NCBI GenBank assembly: GCA_036401055.1
Contig: DASWWC010000246.1
Location: 1-23,241 of the forward strand
Length of the DNA stretch: 23,241 nucleotides
Direction: 5' to 3'
Origin: Pelomonas sp036401055
GTDB taxonomy: Bacteria; Pseudomonadota; Gammaproteobacteria; Burkholderiales; Burkholderiaceae_C
In this document: positions 15,027 through 23,241 of the stretch, one piece after another
Numbering within the stretch: position 1 is the stretch's first letter
Layout of the letters: every line of letters starts with the position of its first letter
Translations under genes and position numbers: made by a program
Notes under the pieces: generated by a model
The model's database searches: none
Seen by the model: the letters and a program-made list of their open reading frames with translations, nothing else
Told to the model about the DNA's origin: nothing

Positions 15027-18000
15027 ATGGACAGCTCCCTGCGAGACTCCGAATTCCCGGCCGACCTCAGTCCGCTGGCCTGGGTTCAGGAGGAACTGCG
15101 CCGCTCCCTGGAGTCGGTGCACAAGACCCTGCGCCGCCTGGTGCGCGACAGCAACGACAACCGCGCCTCGGCCTTCGGCGGCGACGCCCAGCCCAGCCTG
15201 CCGCTGCAGCAGGCCGCCGCCCAGCTGCACCAGGTCACCGGCGTGCTGTCCCTGGTGGGCCTGCCCGCCGGTGCCACGGTGCTGCGCGCCGCCGAGACCG
15301 CCGTCGAGCGCCTGGCCGAGCGACCGCTGGAGATCGAGGCCGCCACCGTCGACATCATCGAGCGCGCCAACTTTGCGCTGCTGGCCTTCGTGGCCCGGCT
15401 GCTGGCCGGTGGCAAGGCGTCGCCGCTGGCGCTCTACCCCAGCTACCAGGAGCTGCAGCAGCTCAACGGCGCCGAGCGCATCCATCCTGCCGACCTGTGG
15501 CCGTTCGACTGGTCCTGGCGCGTGATCCCGCTGGAGGCCGGCATCGCGCCGCGCCCGCCGGAGTCCGTGCGTGCGCCCTTCGAGGCTGCGCTGCTGCGCC
15601 AGATGCGCGAGCCCAGCTCCGTGCACGCCGCCAACCTGTCGGGCCTGTGCGCCGGCCTGGCCGCCGCGCTGCCGGCCGGCAACGGCCGCACGCTGTGGCA
15701 GCTGGCCGCCGCGGTCTTCGAGGGCCAGGCGCTGAAGCTGCTGGGCAGCGACGCCTACACCAAGCGCCTGGGCTCCAAGCTGCTGCACGAGCTGCGCGTG
15801 CTGGGGCGCGGCGAGGTCTCCGAGCGCCTCGCTCAGGACCTGCTGTTCTTCTGCGCGCAGTGCCGCGTCACGCGCGGCGCCGGACCGCGCCTGGCCGCCG
15901 TGCACGAGGCCTGGCGCCTGACCGAGGACCAGGCCGGCGACTACCAGGACGACAGCCTGGGTCGCATCGACCCCGCCTGGGTGGCGCAGGCCAAGCGCCG
16001 CGTGATGGCCGCCAAGGAGAGCTGGTCCAGTGCCGCCGAGGGTGACCAGCACCGCCTGGCCGGGCTGGACGAGCAGTTCGCCGCGCTGTCCGAATCCCTG
16101 ACCCGCCTGTTCCCCAGCGGCGAAGTGCTGGCGCAGACGCTGCAGCGCGCCGTCGTCGCGACGCTGCGCTCGCGCAGCACGCCGCCGCCCGAGCTGGCGA
16201 TGGAAGTCGCCACCAGCCTGTTGTACGTCGAGGCCGCGCTGGAAGATGCCGCCTTCGACCAGCCCGAGCAGGCCGACCGCGTGCGCCGCCTGGCGCGCCG
16301 CGTCGAGGCCGTGGCCCACGGCCAGCCCGCCGAGCCGCTCGAAGACTGGATGGAGGACCTGTACCGCCGGGTCTCCGACCGCCAGACGCTGGGCAGCGTG
16401 GTGCACGAGCTGCGCGCCAGCCTGTCGGAGATCGAGAAGCAGTGCGATGACTACTTCCGTGACCCGACCCGGCGCGACCTGCTGATTCCCGTGCCGGGAC
16501 AGCTGCAGGCCATGCGCGGCGTGCTCAGCGTGCTGGGCCTGGCCCAGGCCGCCCAGGCCACCGTGCGCATGCGCGACGAGGTGGACGGCCTGGCCAACAC
16601 CGAGATCGATTTCGACCGCCCCGGCGCCAAGGACGTCTTCGAGCGCCTGGCGACCAACCTCGGCGCCCTGGGCTTCCTCATCGACATGCTGAGCGTGCAG
16701 CCGGCCCTGGCCAAGCGCATGTTCCAGTTCGACGAGGCCAGCGGCCGCCTGGCGCCCGTCATGGGCCGCCGCGAGGGCGCGGTGGAACTGCCCGACTTCG
16801 AGGCCAGCGGCTTCCACGTGGACCTGGAGCCCGAGCCCGCGCCGTCCATGGAGGCCACGCAGCCGCTGCGCATCGACCTGGCCGAGCTGGATCTGCCCGA
16901 CCTCAGCCTGCCCGACCTGGACCTGTCGCAGCCGGCGCCCCCGCCCGTGGTCGCGCCGGCGGCACCGGCCGCACCGACAGCGCCCGAGCCCAGCGTGGCC
17001 GACGACCCGGAGATGCGCGAGATCTTCCTGGAGGAAGCCGACGAGGTCATCGCCAATGCACGCGCTGCGCTGGACGCACTGCGCGCCGCACCGGCCGACC
17101 ACGGCCAGCTGACCGTCGTGCGCCGCGCCTTCCACACGCTGAAGGGCAGCGCCCGCATGGTGGGCCTGAACGACTTCGGCGAAGGCGCCTGGGCCTGCGA
17201 GCAGCTCTACAACGCCCGCCTGGCCGAAGCCCAGCCGCAGGCCGATGCCGACCTGCAGGGCTTCACCGCCGAGGCGCTGGACTACTTCGCCCACTGGCGC
17301 GAGCAGATCGCCGGCAACGCGGCCGGCAGCAGCGCCTCCGAGCCGCTGCGCCGCAGCGCCGATGCGCTGCGCCTGCAGCGCGAGCGACTGCCGCTGCTGG
17401 CCGACGACGCGCCGGCCGTGAACCTGCCGCTGGACGCCCTGCCCGAGGTCGAGGTCATCGAGTTCCCGGCCGAGGCCGCCGCCGAGCCGATGGCGGAGGT
17501 TGAAGAAGCCGCCGTCGCCCCCGACTTCGTCATCGAGATGGCCGAACCCGCGCCGCCGCTGCCCGAACCGGTGGTCGAGGAGGTCACGCTGGACCTGGGC
17601 GAGTTGAGCACCGAGCTGATGCCGCACCCGGCGGCCACCGAGCCCATGCCGCTGGTCGGGCGCGACGAGCTGACGCTGCCCAACTTCCGGCTGGAGCTGG
17701 ACCTGGACGACGAACCCACGGTCATCATCCCCACGCCGGCCACCGAGCCGCCGCCCCAGCCGGAAGAGGCCACGCTGGCGCTGCCGGCACTGCAGCCGGA
17801 CGAACCGGTGCTGGCCGACCTGCCGCTGGCCATCGACGAGGCCCCCGAGCCCGAGCCCGAACCCGCCGACCCGGACGAGGGCTTCAAGCTCATCGGCCCG
17901 CTGCGCATCAGCATTGCGCTGTTCAACATCTTCCTCAACGAGGCCGACGAGCTGTCGCGCAAGCTGGCCCAGAGCCTGGCCGAGTGGGCCACGCTGCGCA

Positions 18001-20864
18001 ACGCGCCGATACCGCAGAGCTGCGAGGTGCAGGCCCATGCGCTGGCCGGCAATGCCGGCACGGTGGGCTACGACGAGCTGTCCGCGCTGGCGCGTGAGCT
18101 GGAGCATGCGCTGGGCCGGGCCCAGCGGGCCACGGCGTTCGACGAGGCCGATGCCGAGCTGTTCGTGCGCGCCGCCGACGACATCCGCCGCCTGCTGCAC
18201 CAGTTCGCCGCCGGCTTCCTGAAACCGAGCGACCCCGAGCTCAAGGCGCGCCTGCATGCCTACGAGCCGCAGGAAGCCCCGCTGACCGCCGACGTGCCGC
18301 TGGACGACCTGTCGCCGGCCGTCGACCTGCACCTGCCGGCCGACACGCCGGACCAGCCCGCCACCGACGAGGCACCGGCCACCACGGCCGCGCCGCTGCT
18401 GGACGAGCTGCCCGCGCAGGCGCCGCCGGCGTCGGCCGCCGTCGAGCCGGAACCCGAGGCCGGCCTGCCGGACGCCATCGAACCCGAGCTCTATCCCATC
18501 TTCGAGGAAGAGGGCCGCGACCTGCTGCAGCAGCTGCACGGCGCGCTGCGCGACTGGCTGGCCCAGCCCGAGGACCTGGCGCGTTCCGACGCCTGCATGC
18601 GGGCCCTGCACACCTTCAAGGGCGGCGCCCGCCTGGCCGGCGCCATGCGCCTGGGTGAGCAGGCCCACCACCTGGAGTCGGCCATCGAGGCGCTGCTGCA
18701 GTCGGGCGGCGCGGACTTCGCGCAGGTCGAGGCGCTGCAGCATGAGGGCGATGCGCTGGAACACGCCTTCGAGGCGCTGGGCCAGAGCCTGAAGGCGCCC
18801 ACCGCCGTGGCGGTGCCGGCCATCACGCCCGTCGCGCCGCCACCGCCGCCGCCGCCGCCTGCGGTCGAGGAAGACCGGCCCGAACCGCTGGCTCGCTTCG
18901 CGATGCCGGCGCCTGTGGAGGAGCTGCTGCCCGAGTCCGATCGCCGCATCGACTGGAGCCGCTTTGCCGACGCCGCCGAGATCGAGGCCGGCAGCGACAA
19001 CCTGGCCATCGGCCAGGCCCTGGTGCGCGTGCGCGGCAGCCTGCTGGAGCGCATGGCCACGCAGGCCGGCGAGGTCAGCATCCGCCGCGCGCGCATGGAG
19101 TCCGAGCTGGTCCAGATGAAGACCGCGCTGCTGGACCTGGACGACAACCTGGAGCGCCTGCGCACCCAGTTGCGCGAGCTGGACCTGCAGGCCGAGGCCC
19201 AGATGCACGCCCAGCAGGAGGCCGCGCAGCAGGGCGGCCGCGAGTTCGACCCGCTGGAGTTCGACCGCTACACCCGCTTCCAGGAGCTGACCCGCATGCT
19301 GACCGAGTCGGTCGGTGACGTGGCGACGCTGCAGCGCACGCTGACGCGCAACGTGCAGACCGGCGAAGACGAGCTGGCCGCCCAGTCGCGGCTGACCCGC
19401 GAGCTGCAGGATGACCTGCTGCGCACCCGCCTGGTCGAGTTCGACAGCATCGGCGAGCGCATGCATCGCGTGGTGCGTCAGGCCTCGCGCGACTCCGGCA
19501 AGCAGGTCAAGCTGGAGATCCGCGGCGGCCAGACCGAGCTGGACCGCTCGGTGCTGGAGCGCACCTCGGGCGCCTTCGAGCACCTGCTGCGCAACAGCGT
19601 GGCCCACGGCATCGAGGCACCGGATGTGCGCGCCTCGGTGGGCAAGGACCCGACGGGCACGCTGCGCATCGAGCTGAGCCAGCACGGCAACGAGGTGCTG
19701 CTGAACTTCAGCGACGACGGCGCCGGCCTCAATCTCGCCCGCATCCGCGAGCGCGGCCTGCAGCTGGGCCTGATCTCGGCCGACGCCGAGCCCGACGAGG
19801 CACAGCTGCGCCGCCTGATCTTCGCGCCCGGCTTCTCCACGGCCAGCCAGGTCACGGAGCTGAGCGGTCGCGGCATCGGCATGGACGTCGTGCGCGCCGA
19901 GGTCGGCACGCTGGGCGGCAGCATCGAGACCACGTCGACGACGGGGCAGGGCACCAGCTTCCTGCTGCGCCTGCCGCTGACCACCGCGCTGACCCAGGTC
20001 GTGCTGCTGAAGAGCGGCGACCAGGTCGTCGCCGTGCCGGCGGCGCTGATGGAATCCGTGCAGCGCGTGCCGGTCGAGGCCGTCGAGGCGGCCTACGCCA
20101 CCGGCAAGCTGCAGCACGGCGGCGCCGAGCTGCCGTTCTACTGGCTGGGCGGCCTGCTGGGCCAGGCCGGCCGCGGCCACACGCACGGCCGGCATGCGCC
20201 GGTGGTGCTGGTGCGCAGCGCCCAGGCGGCGCTGGCGCTGCACGTGGACGAGGTCGTGGGCAACCAGGAAGTCGTCGTCAAGAACCTGGGCGCGCAGCTG
20301 AACCGCGTGCCGGGCCTGGCGGGCATCAGCCTGCTGGCCTCGGGCGAGGTGGCGTTGATCTACAACGTCGTCGCGCTGGCCGACTGGTACGGCGCCGACG
20401 CGCAGGCGCGTCTGGCGGCGCTGCAGGCGCAGGCCGAGGGCGGCGCGGCCCTGCCGGTCGCGCCGGCCGCCGACGAGGTGGCACAGGCGCCGCTGGTGCT
20501 GGTGGTGGACGACTCGCTGACCGTGCGCCGCGTGACCCAGCGCCTGCTGGAGCGTGTGGGCCTGCGCGTGCTGCTGGCCAAGGACGGCCTGGATGCGATG
20601 GAGAAGCTGGCCGGCGACGAACTGCCGTCGGTCGTGCTGTCCGACATCGAGATGCCGCGCATGGACGGTTTCGACCTGGTACGCAACATGCGGGCCGACG
20701 CCCGCCTGGCCGGGCTGCCGGTCATCATGATCACGTCGCGCATCGCGCAGAAGCATCGCGACTACGCCGCCCAGCTGGGCGTGGACCATTACCTCGGGAA
20801 GCCGTATGACGAGGAGCATCTGCTGGGCCTGATCCAGCAGTACACCCAAGCCACGGCGACCTGA
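15027..20864 (+). CDS. pilL: Pil-Chp hybrid histidine kinase PilL/ChpA
   Basis: A 1945-residue CheA-type kinase. N-terminal: two Hpt-like helical regions, one with LHQVTGVLSLVGL (His68) and one with LQAMRGVLSVLGL (about 492–504), where the phosphorylatable His is replaced. Then Hpt domains with His703 (FHTLKGSARMVGL), His1004 (AHALAGNAGTVGY) and His1195 (LHTFKGGARLAGA), joined by Pro/Glu/Ala-rich linkers, including a poly-Pro run near 1270. A dimerisation/catalytic part follows: N-box HLLRNSVAHGIE (1519–1530), DDGAGLNLARIRERG, and SGRGIGMDVVRAEVG. A CheW-like regulatory domain follows at about 1650–1800, then a receiver with phosphoacceptor Asp1873 (VLSDIEMPRMDGFD) and LVVDDSLTVRR at its start. 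It phosphorylates PilG and PilH. It follows pilJ by 32 nt; no pilK (methyltransferase) lies between. Confidence 0.95.
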   Translation: MDSSLRDSEFPADLSPLAWVQEELRRSLESVHKTLRRLVRDSNDNRASAFGGDAQPSLPLQQAAAQLHQVTGVLSLVGLPAGATVLRAAETAVERLAERPLEIEAATVDIIERANFALLAFVARLLAGGKASPLALYPSYQELQQLNGAERIHPADLWPFDWSWRVIPLEAGIAPRPPESVRAPFEAALLRQMREPSSVHAANLSGLCAGLAAALPAGNGRTLWQLAAAVFEGQALKLLGSDAYTKRLGSKLLHELRVLGRGEVSERLAQDLLFFCAQCRVTRGAGPRLAAVHEAWRLTEDQAGDYQDDSLGRIDPAWVAQAKRRVMAAKESWSSAAEGDQHRLAGLDEQFAALSESLTRLFPSGEVLAQTLQRAVVATLRSRSTPPPELAMEVATSLLYVEAALEDAAFDQPEQADRVRRLARRVEAVAHGQPAEPLEDWMEDLYRRVSDRQTLGSVVHELRASLSEIEKQCDDYFRDPTRRDLLIPVPGQLQAMRGVLSVLGLAQAAQATVRMRDEVDGLANTEIDFDRPGAKDVFERLATNLGALGFLIDMLSVQPALAKRMFQFDEASGRLAPVMGRREGAVELPDFEASGFHVDLEPEPAPSMEATQPLRIDLAELDLPDLSLPDLDLSQPAPPPVVAPAAPAAPTAPEPSVADDPEMREIFLEEADEVIANARAALDALRAAPADHGQLTVVRRAFHTLKGSARMVGLNDFGEGAWACEQLYNARLAEAQPQADADLQGFTAEALDYFAHWREQIAGNAAGSSASEPLRRSADALRLQRERLPLLADDAPAVNLPLDALPEVEVIEFPAEAAAEPMAEVEEAAVAPDFVIEMAEPAPPLPEPVVEEVTLDLGELSTELMPHPAATEPMPLVGRDELTLPNFRLELDLDDEPTVIIPTPATEPPPQPEEATLALPALQPDEPVLADLPLAIDEAPEPEPEPADPDEGFKLIGPLRISIALFNIFLNEADELSRKLAQSLAEWATLRNAPIPQSCEVQAHALAGNAGTVGYDELSALARELEHALGRAQRATAFDEADAELFVRAADDIRRLLHQFAAGFLKPSDPELKARLHAYEPQEAPLTADVPLDDLSPAVDLHLPADTPDQPATDEAPATTAAPLLDELPAQAPPASAAVEPEPEAGLPDAIEPELYPIFEEEGRDLLQQLHGALRDWLAQPEDLARSDACMRALHTFKGGARLAGAMRLGEQAHHLESAIEALLQSGGADFAQVEALQHEGDALEHAFEALGQSLKAPTAVAVPAITPVAPPPPPPPPAVEEDRPEPLARFAMPAPVEELLPESDRRIDWSRFADAAEIEAGSDNLAIGQALVRVRGSLLERMATQAGEVSIRRARMESELVQMKTALLDLDDNLERLRTQLRELDLQAEAQMHAQQEAAQQGGREFDPLEFDRYTRFQELTRMLTESVGDVATLQRTLTRNVQTGEDELAAQSRLTRELQDDLLRTRLVEFDSIGERMHRVVRQASRDSGKQVKLEIRGGQTELDRSVLERTSGAFEHLLRNSVAHGIEAPDVRASVGKDPTGTLRIELSQHGNEVLLNFSDDGAGLNLARIRERGLQLGLISADAEPDEAQLRRLIFAPGFSTASQVTELSGRGIGMDVVRAEVGTLGGSIETTSTTGQGTSFLLRLPLTTALTQVVLLKSGDQVVAVPAALMESVQRVPVEAVEAAYATGKLQHGGAELPFYWLGGLLGQAGRGHTHGRHAPVVLVRSAQAALALHVDEVVGNQEVVVKNLGAQLNRVPGLAGISLLASGEVALIYNVVALADWYGADAQARLAALQAQAEGGAALPVAPAADEVAQAPLVLVVDDSLTVRRVTQRLLERVGLRVLLAKDGLDAMEKLAGDELPSVVLSDIEMPRMDGFDLVRNMRADARLAGLPVIMITSRIAQKHRDYAAQLGVDHYLGKPYDEEHLLGLIQQYTQATAT

Positions 20865-20868
20865 GCCC

Positions 20869-21906
20869 ATGTCCCAGGTTGTCGACCACCTTGCCGAGCT
20901 GACCGGTTTCCGCGACCGTGACGTCATGGACGTCACGCTGGTCATGGCACTGCGTGACCTGCTGGAGCCCGAGTCGGTGGCCATCTACCGCAGCGTGGGC
21001 GAGCCGGGCCAGGAGCGCTGGCTGACGCGCGCCCACCTGCGCGCCGGCGACGCCGTGGCCACGGCCGATCCGCTGTGGGCCAAGCCCGAGGCGCTGCCGC
21101 TGGCGGCCGACCACCCGCTGCGCCTGGAGGCCATGCGCAGCCGCAGCGTCACGCAGGTGGCGCAGGGCGGGCAGTGGCTGTACCTGTTCCCCATCGCCAC
21201 CGACCGCGACGTGGTGGGTGTCATCGAGATCCTGTCCACGCGCCGCCTGGGCACGGGTTCGCAGCGCATGGTCAGCAGCGTGTTGCGGATTTATCACAAC
21301 TTCCAGGGCCTGCTGGACTACTCCGAGCGCGACACGCTGACCGGCCTGCTGAACCGCAAGACCTTCGACGAGAGCTTCCTGAAGGTGCTCTCCGACATCC
21401 CGGCCAAGCACGACGCCAGGTACGACGCCGAGGACCGCCGCCACGAGACGGCCACGCCGCACTACGTGCTGGGCGTCATCGACATCGACCACTTCAAGTC
21501 CGTCAACGACCGCTTCGGCCACCTCATCGGCGACGAGGTGCTGCTGCTGCTGTCGCGCCTGATGCGCGGCTCCTTCCGCTTCCACGACCTGCTGTACCGC
21601 TTCGGCGGCGAGGAGTTCGTCGTGCTGATGCGCTGCGACGAGGAGGTGCATGCCGGCGAGGCCTTCGAGCGCCTGCGCGTGAACACCGAGCGCTACCTGT
21701 TCCCGCAGGTGGGGCACATCACGGTCAGCATCGGCTTCACCGAGGTCCGCGCCGGCGACTCACCCGCCGGGGCCTTCGAGCGCGCCGACAAGGCGGTCTA
21801 CCACGCCAAGGCCCATGGGCGGAACCAGGTGCACAACTACGCGGCCCTGGTGGCCAGCGGCGTGATCCGCGAGGCCGCGCAGCTGAGCGACGTCGAGTTT
21901 TTCTGA
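20869..21906 (+). CDS. GAF–GGDEF diguanylate cyclase linked to the Pil-Chp operon
   Basis: A 345-residue soluble protein. Residues about 1–150 look like a GAF-type sensor (LYLFPIATDRDVVGVIEILS at 104–123). A linker helix leads to the GGDEF domain, which starts at DTLTGLLNRKTFDESF (155–170). The active site is GGEEF (246–250), with metal-binding Asp205 in VIDIDHFKSVNDRFGH. The product-inhibition I-site RxxD is intact as RFHD (237–240), exactly five residues before GGEEF. The enzyme should therefore make c-di-GMP from two GTP and be feedback-controlled. No membrane segment is present. Its ATG is 4 bp after the pilL stop, so it is very probably translated from the pil-chp mRNA. Confidence 0.94.
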   Translation: MSQVVDHLAELTGFRDRDVMDVTLVMALRDLLEPESVAIYRSVGEPGQERWLTRAHLRAGDAVATADPLWAKPEALPLAADHPLRLEAMRSRSVTQVAQGGQWLYLFPIATDRDVVGVIEILSTRRLGTGSQRMVSSVLRIYHNFQGLLDYSERDTLTGLLNRKTFDESFLKVLSDIPAKHDARYDAEDRRHETATPHYVLGVIDIDHFKSVNDRFGHLIGDEVLLLLSRLMRGSFRFHDLLYRFGGEEFVVLMRCDEEVHAGEAFERLRVNTERYLFPQVGHITVSIGFTEVRAGDSPAGAFERADKAVYHAKAHGRNQVHNYAALVASGVIREAAQLSDVEFF

Positions 21907-22110
21907 GTCGGTCTAACGGCGCGTTCGCGGGTCAGAAATGACTTGATTTTTGGAATATCCGGCCATAGCCTCGGGGCGTCGCCAGACACGGTGCAGTTAG
22001 ACACGGGCCGGCGACCCAGTTCGGGCGGGTGGGCCTGGTCCTCTGTCGTCGCTGGGCATCGCGCCGTTGCCCGCGGCCGGCCCACCTTCGTGGCGTTGCT
22101 GCGGGTGAGC
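21907..22110 (+). promoter_or_regulatory. Gap between the diguanylate cyclase and the sensor kinase
   Basis: 204 bp with no gene I can support. It includes the most AT-rich stretch of this end of the window (21937–21960, TTGATT at 21943), a plausible place for a promoter of the sensor kinase, but no well-spaced -10 partner is convincing. I found no hairpin with a T-tract, so no intrinsic terminator for the pil operon can be named. Confidence 0.2.
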
Positions 22111-23241
22111 ATGCGGTATTCCTGGCTTCCCTTGGGCCTTCTGCTGGCCGCCTTCCTGGCCTTCGTCGGCACGGCCGTCGCCGCCAGGCACAGCCTGGCC
22201 GATCTGGTCGTGCGCGACGCCGAGCGCAGCGACGCGCTGCGCCTGCAGACCGAGCTGCAGCGGCTGATGACGCTGCTGGTGGACATCGAGACCGGGCAGC
22301 GCGGCTTCATCATCACCGGCCAGCAGCCTTTTTTGCGCCCCTACGAGGAGGCCCTGGTCGAGCTGGGCACGCTGCGAGCGGCGCTGGGCCCGCAGCTGGC
22401 GCGCAGCGGCGTTCATGCGGAGATGCTGAAGCGGCTGGAGCAGCTCGTCGACCTGAGGCTGGATCAGACCCGCGCCGTCATCGACCGGCGGCTCGGCGGC
22501 GAGCCCGTCGAGCGCGAACTCAGCATCTACGTGGACGGCAAGCGCGTGATGGACGACCTGCGCTTCCAGATCGACCAGCTGGCGCTGGAGCAGCAGCGCC
22601 GCATCGCCACCGCCGAGCGGCTGATGGTGGAGGTGCAGGAGCGCACCACCTGGCTCACGCAGTTGCTGATGGCGGCGGGCCTGGCCACGCTGGTGCTCGC
22701 GCTGGCGCTGCTGCTGAACGAGCGCCGGCTGCGCGACCGCGCCGAGGTGGCCCTGCGTGAGGCCAACGCCGGGCTGGAGCGGCAGGTGAGCGAGCGCACC
22801 GAGGCGCTGAGCCGCGCGCTGCTGCGCATCCGCAGCTTCGCCAGCGAGCTGGACCGCAGCATCGAGACCGAGCGCCGCCGCCTGGCGCGCGAGGTGCACG
22901 ACCAGATCGGCCAGGTCGGCACGGCCATCAAGATGCTGTCGCTGTCGCTGCGCGCCAAGCTGGCGCCGCGCAGCGAGCCGCTGCTGGACGAGCTGCAGGA
23001 GCTGGCCGACGAGAGCATTCGCGCCGCGCGCCAGATCTCCGCCGCACTGCGCCCGCCGCTGCTGGACGAGCTGGGCCTGCAGGCCGCGCTGGGCCACTAC
23101 CTGCAGGGCCTGTCGCGCCAGGCCGGGTTGAAGACCGCGCTGGCGCTGTCCGACGCCGACATGCTGTCCCACGAGCAGGCCAACCCGATGTTCCGCATCG
23201 TGCAGGAGGCCTGCACCAATGTGCTGAGGCATGCGCAGGCC
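22111..23241 (+). CDS. CHASE3-domain sensor histidine kinase (HisKA_3 type), C-terminus beyond window
   Basis: 377 residues are visible. TM1 lies at about 5–26 (WLPLGLLLAAFLAFVGTAVA), then a periplasmic CHASE3 domain with its hallmark ETGQRGFIITGQQPFLRPYE (residues about 60–79). TM2 is at about 188–208 (TTWLTQLLMAAGLATLVLAL), followed by a coiled coil and the HisKA_3 dimerisation helix ERRRLAREVHDQIGQVGTAI with phosphoacceptor His263. The ATPase N-box begins as FRIVQEACTNVLRHAQ and is cut by the right edge. Kinases of this type normally pair with NarL/FixJ-family DNA-binding regulators, so such a gene may follow. The start may be ATG 22111, GTG 22105 or GTG 22090; none has a clear Shine-Dalgarno. 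Confidence 0.9.
   Translation, partial: MRYSWLPLGLLLAAFLAFVGTAVAARHSLADLVVRDAERSDALRLQTELQRLMTLLVDIETGQRGFIITGQQPFLRPYEEALVELGTLRAALGPQLARSGVHAEMLKRLEQLVDLRLDQTRAVIDRRLGGEPVERELSIYVDGKRVMDDLRFQIDQLALEQQRRIATAERLMVEVQERTTWLTQLLMAAGLATLVLALALLLNERRLRDRAEVALREANAGLERQVSERTEALSRALLRIRSFASELDRSIETERRRLAREVHDQIGQVGTAIKMLSLSLRAKLAPRSEPLLDELQELADESIRAARQISAALRPPLLDELGLQAALGHYLQGLSRQAGLKTALALSDADMLSHEQANPMFRIVQEACTNVLRHAQA

Noticed and set aside
14667..20984. A 2105-codon open frame antisense to pilL
   Set aside because: High GC with a strong third-position bias keeps antisense frames free of stops. The translation is low-complexity (Gln/Ala/Gly/Leu/Arg-rich) with no domain, while the sense frame encodes a complete PilL.

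Overview
The window is high-GC DNA with dense short-spaced operons. The gene order rubredoxin–pilG–pilH–pilI–pilJ–pilL, divergent from a thiD-like gene and hemL, is one I associate with Burkholderiales (Rubrivivax/Roseateles/Pelomonas-like betaproteobacteria). That assignment is inference from gene content and composition, not from any search. I saw no rRNA, tRNA, CRISPR array or intact insertion sequence.

Layout. (1) 1–4268, minus strand: a PAP2/class A acid phosphatase, then a GTG-started TonB-dependent receptor whose last codons overlap the start of an S9-family serine peptidase that runs off the left edge. Together these look like outer-membrane uptake plus peptide breakdown. A LysR-type regulator (4330–5310, plus) is divergent from the phosphatase, with a perfect palindrome between them. 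(2) 5311–7187: a small accessory interval. It holds the frameshifted C-terminal remnant of an IS3-family transposase, a leader packed with TGTCGC/GCGACA half-sites, a winged-helix–Fic fusion protein whose Fic motif lacks the catalytic histidine, and a 46-bp duplicate of the 3' end of the neighbouring mpl gene. (3) 7188–10830, minus: thiD-like kinase, hemL (tetrapyrrole synthesis) and mpl (murein recycling), closely spaced and probably one operon. (4) 10993–21906, plus: rubredoxin, then the Pil-Chp chemosensory operon for twitching motility (pilG, pilH, pilI, pilJ, and a 1945-residue pilL/chpA), ending 4 bp later with a GAF–GGDEF diguanylate cyclase. (5) 22111–23241, plus: a CHASE3-domain HisKA_3 sensor kinase cut by the right edge.

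How the genes work together. PilJ senses a surface or pilus signal, PilI couples it to the PilL kinase, and PilG and PilH are the separate receivers acting on pilus extension and retraction. The diguanylate cyclase, apparently translated from the same mRNA, offers a direct link from this pathway to c-di-GMP. No CheR- or CheB-type adaptation enzymes lie in the cluster. The most unusual locus is the Fic interval: an apparently non-AMPylating Fic fold with an intact inhibitory helix, fused to a DNA-binding domain and preceded by a candidate operator array, flanked by mobile-element and duplication scars.
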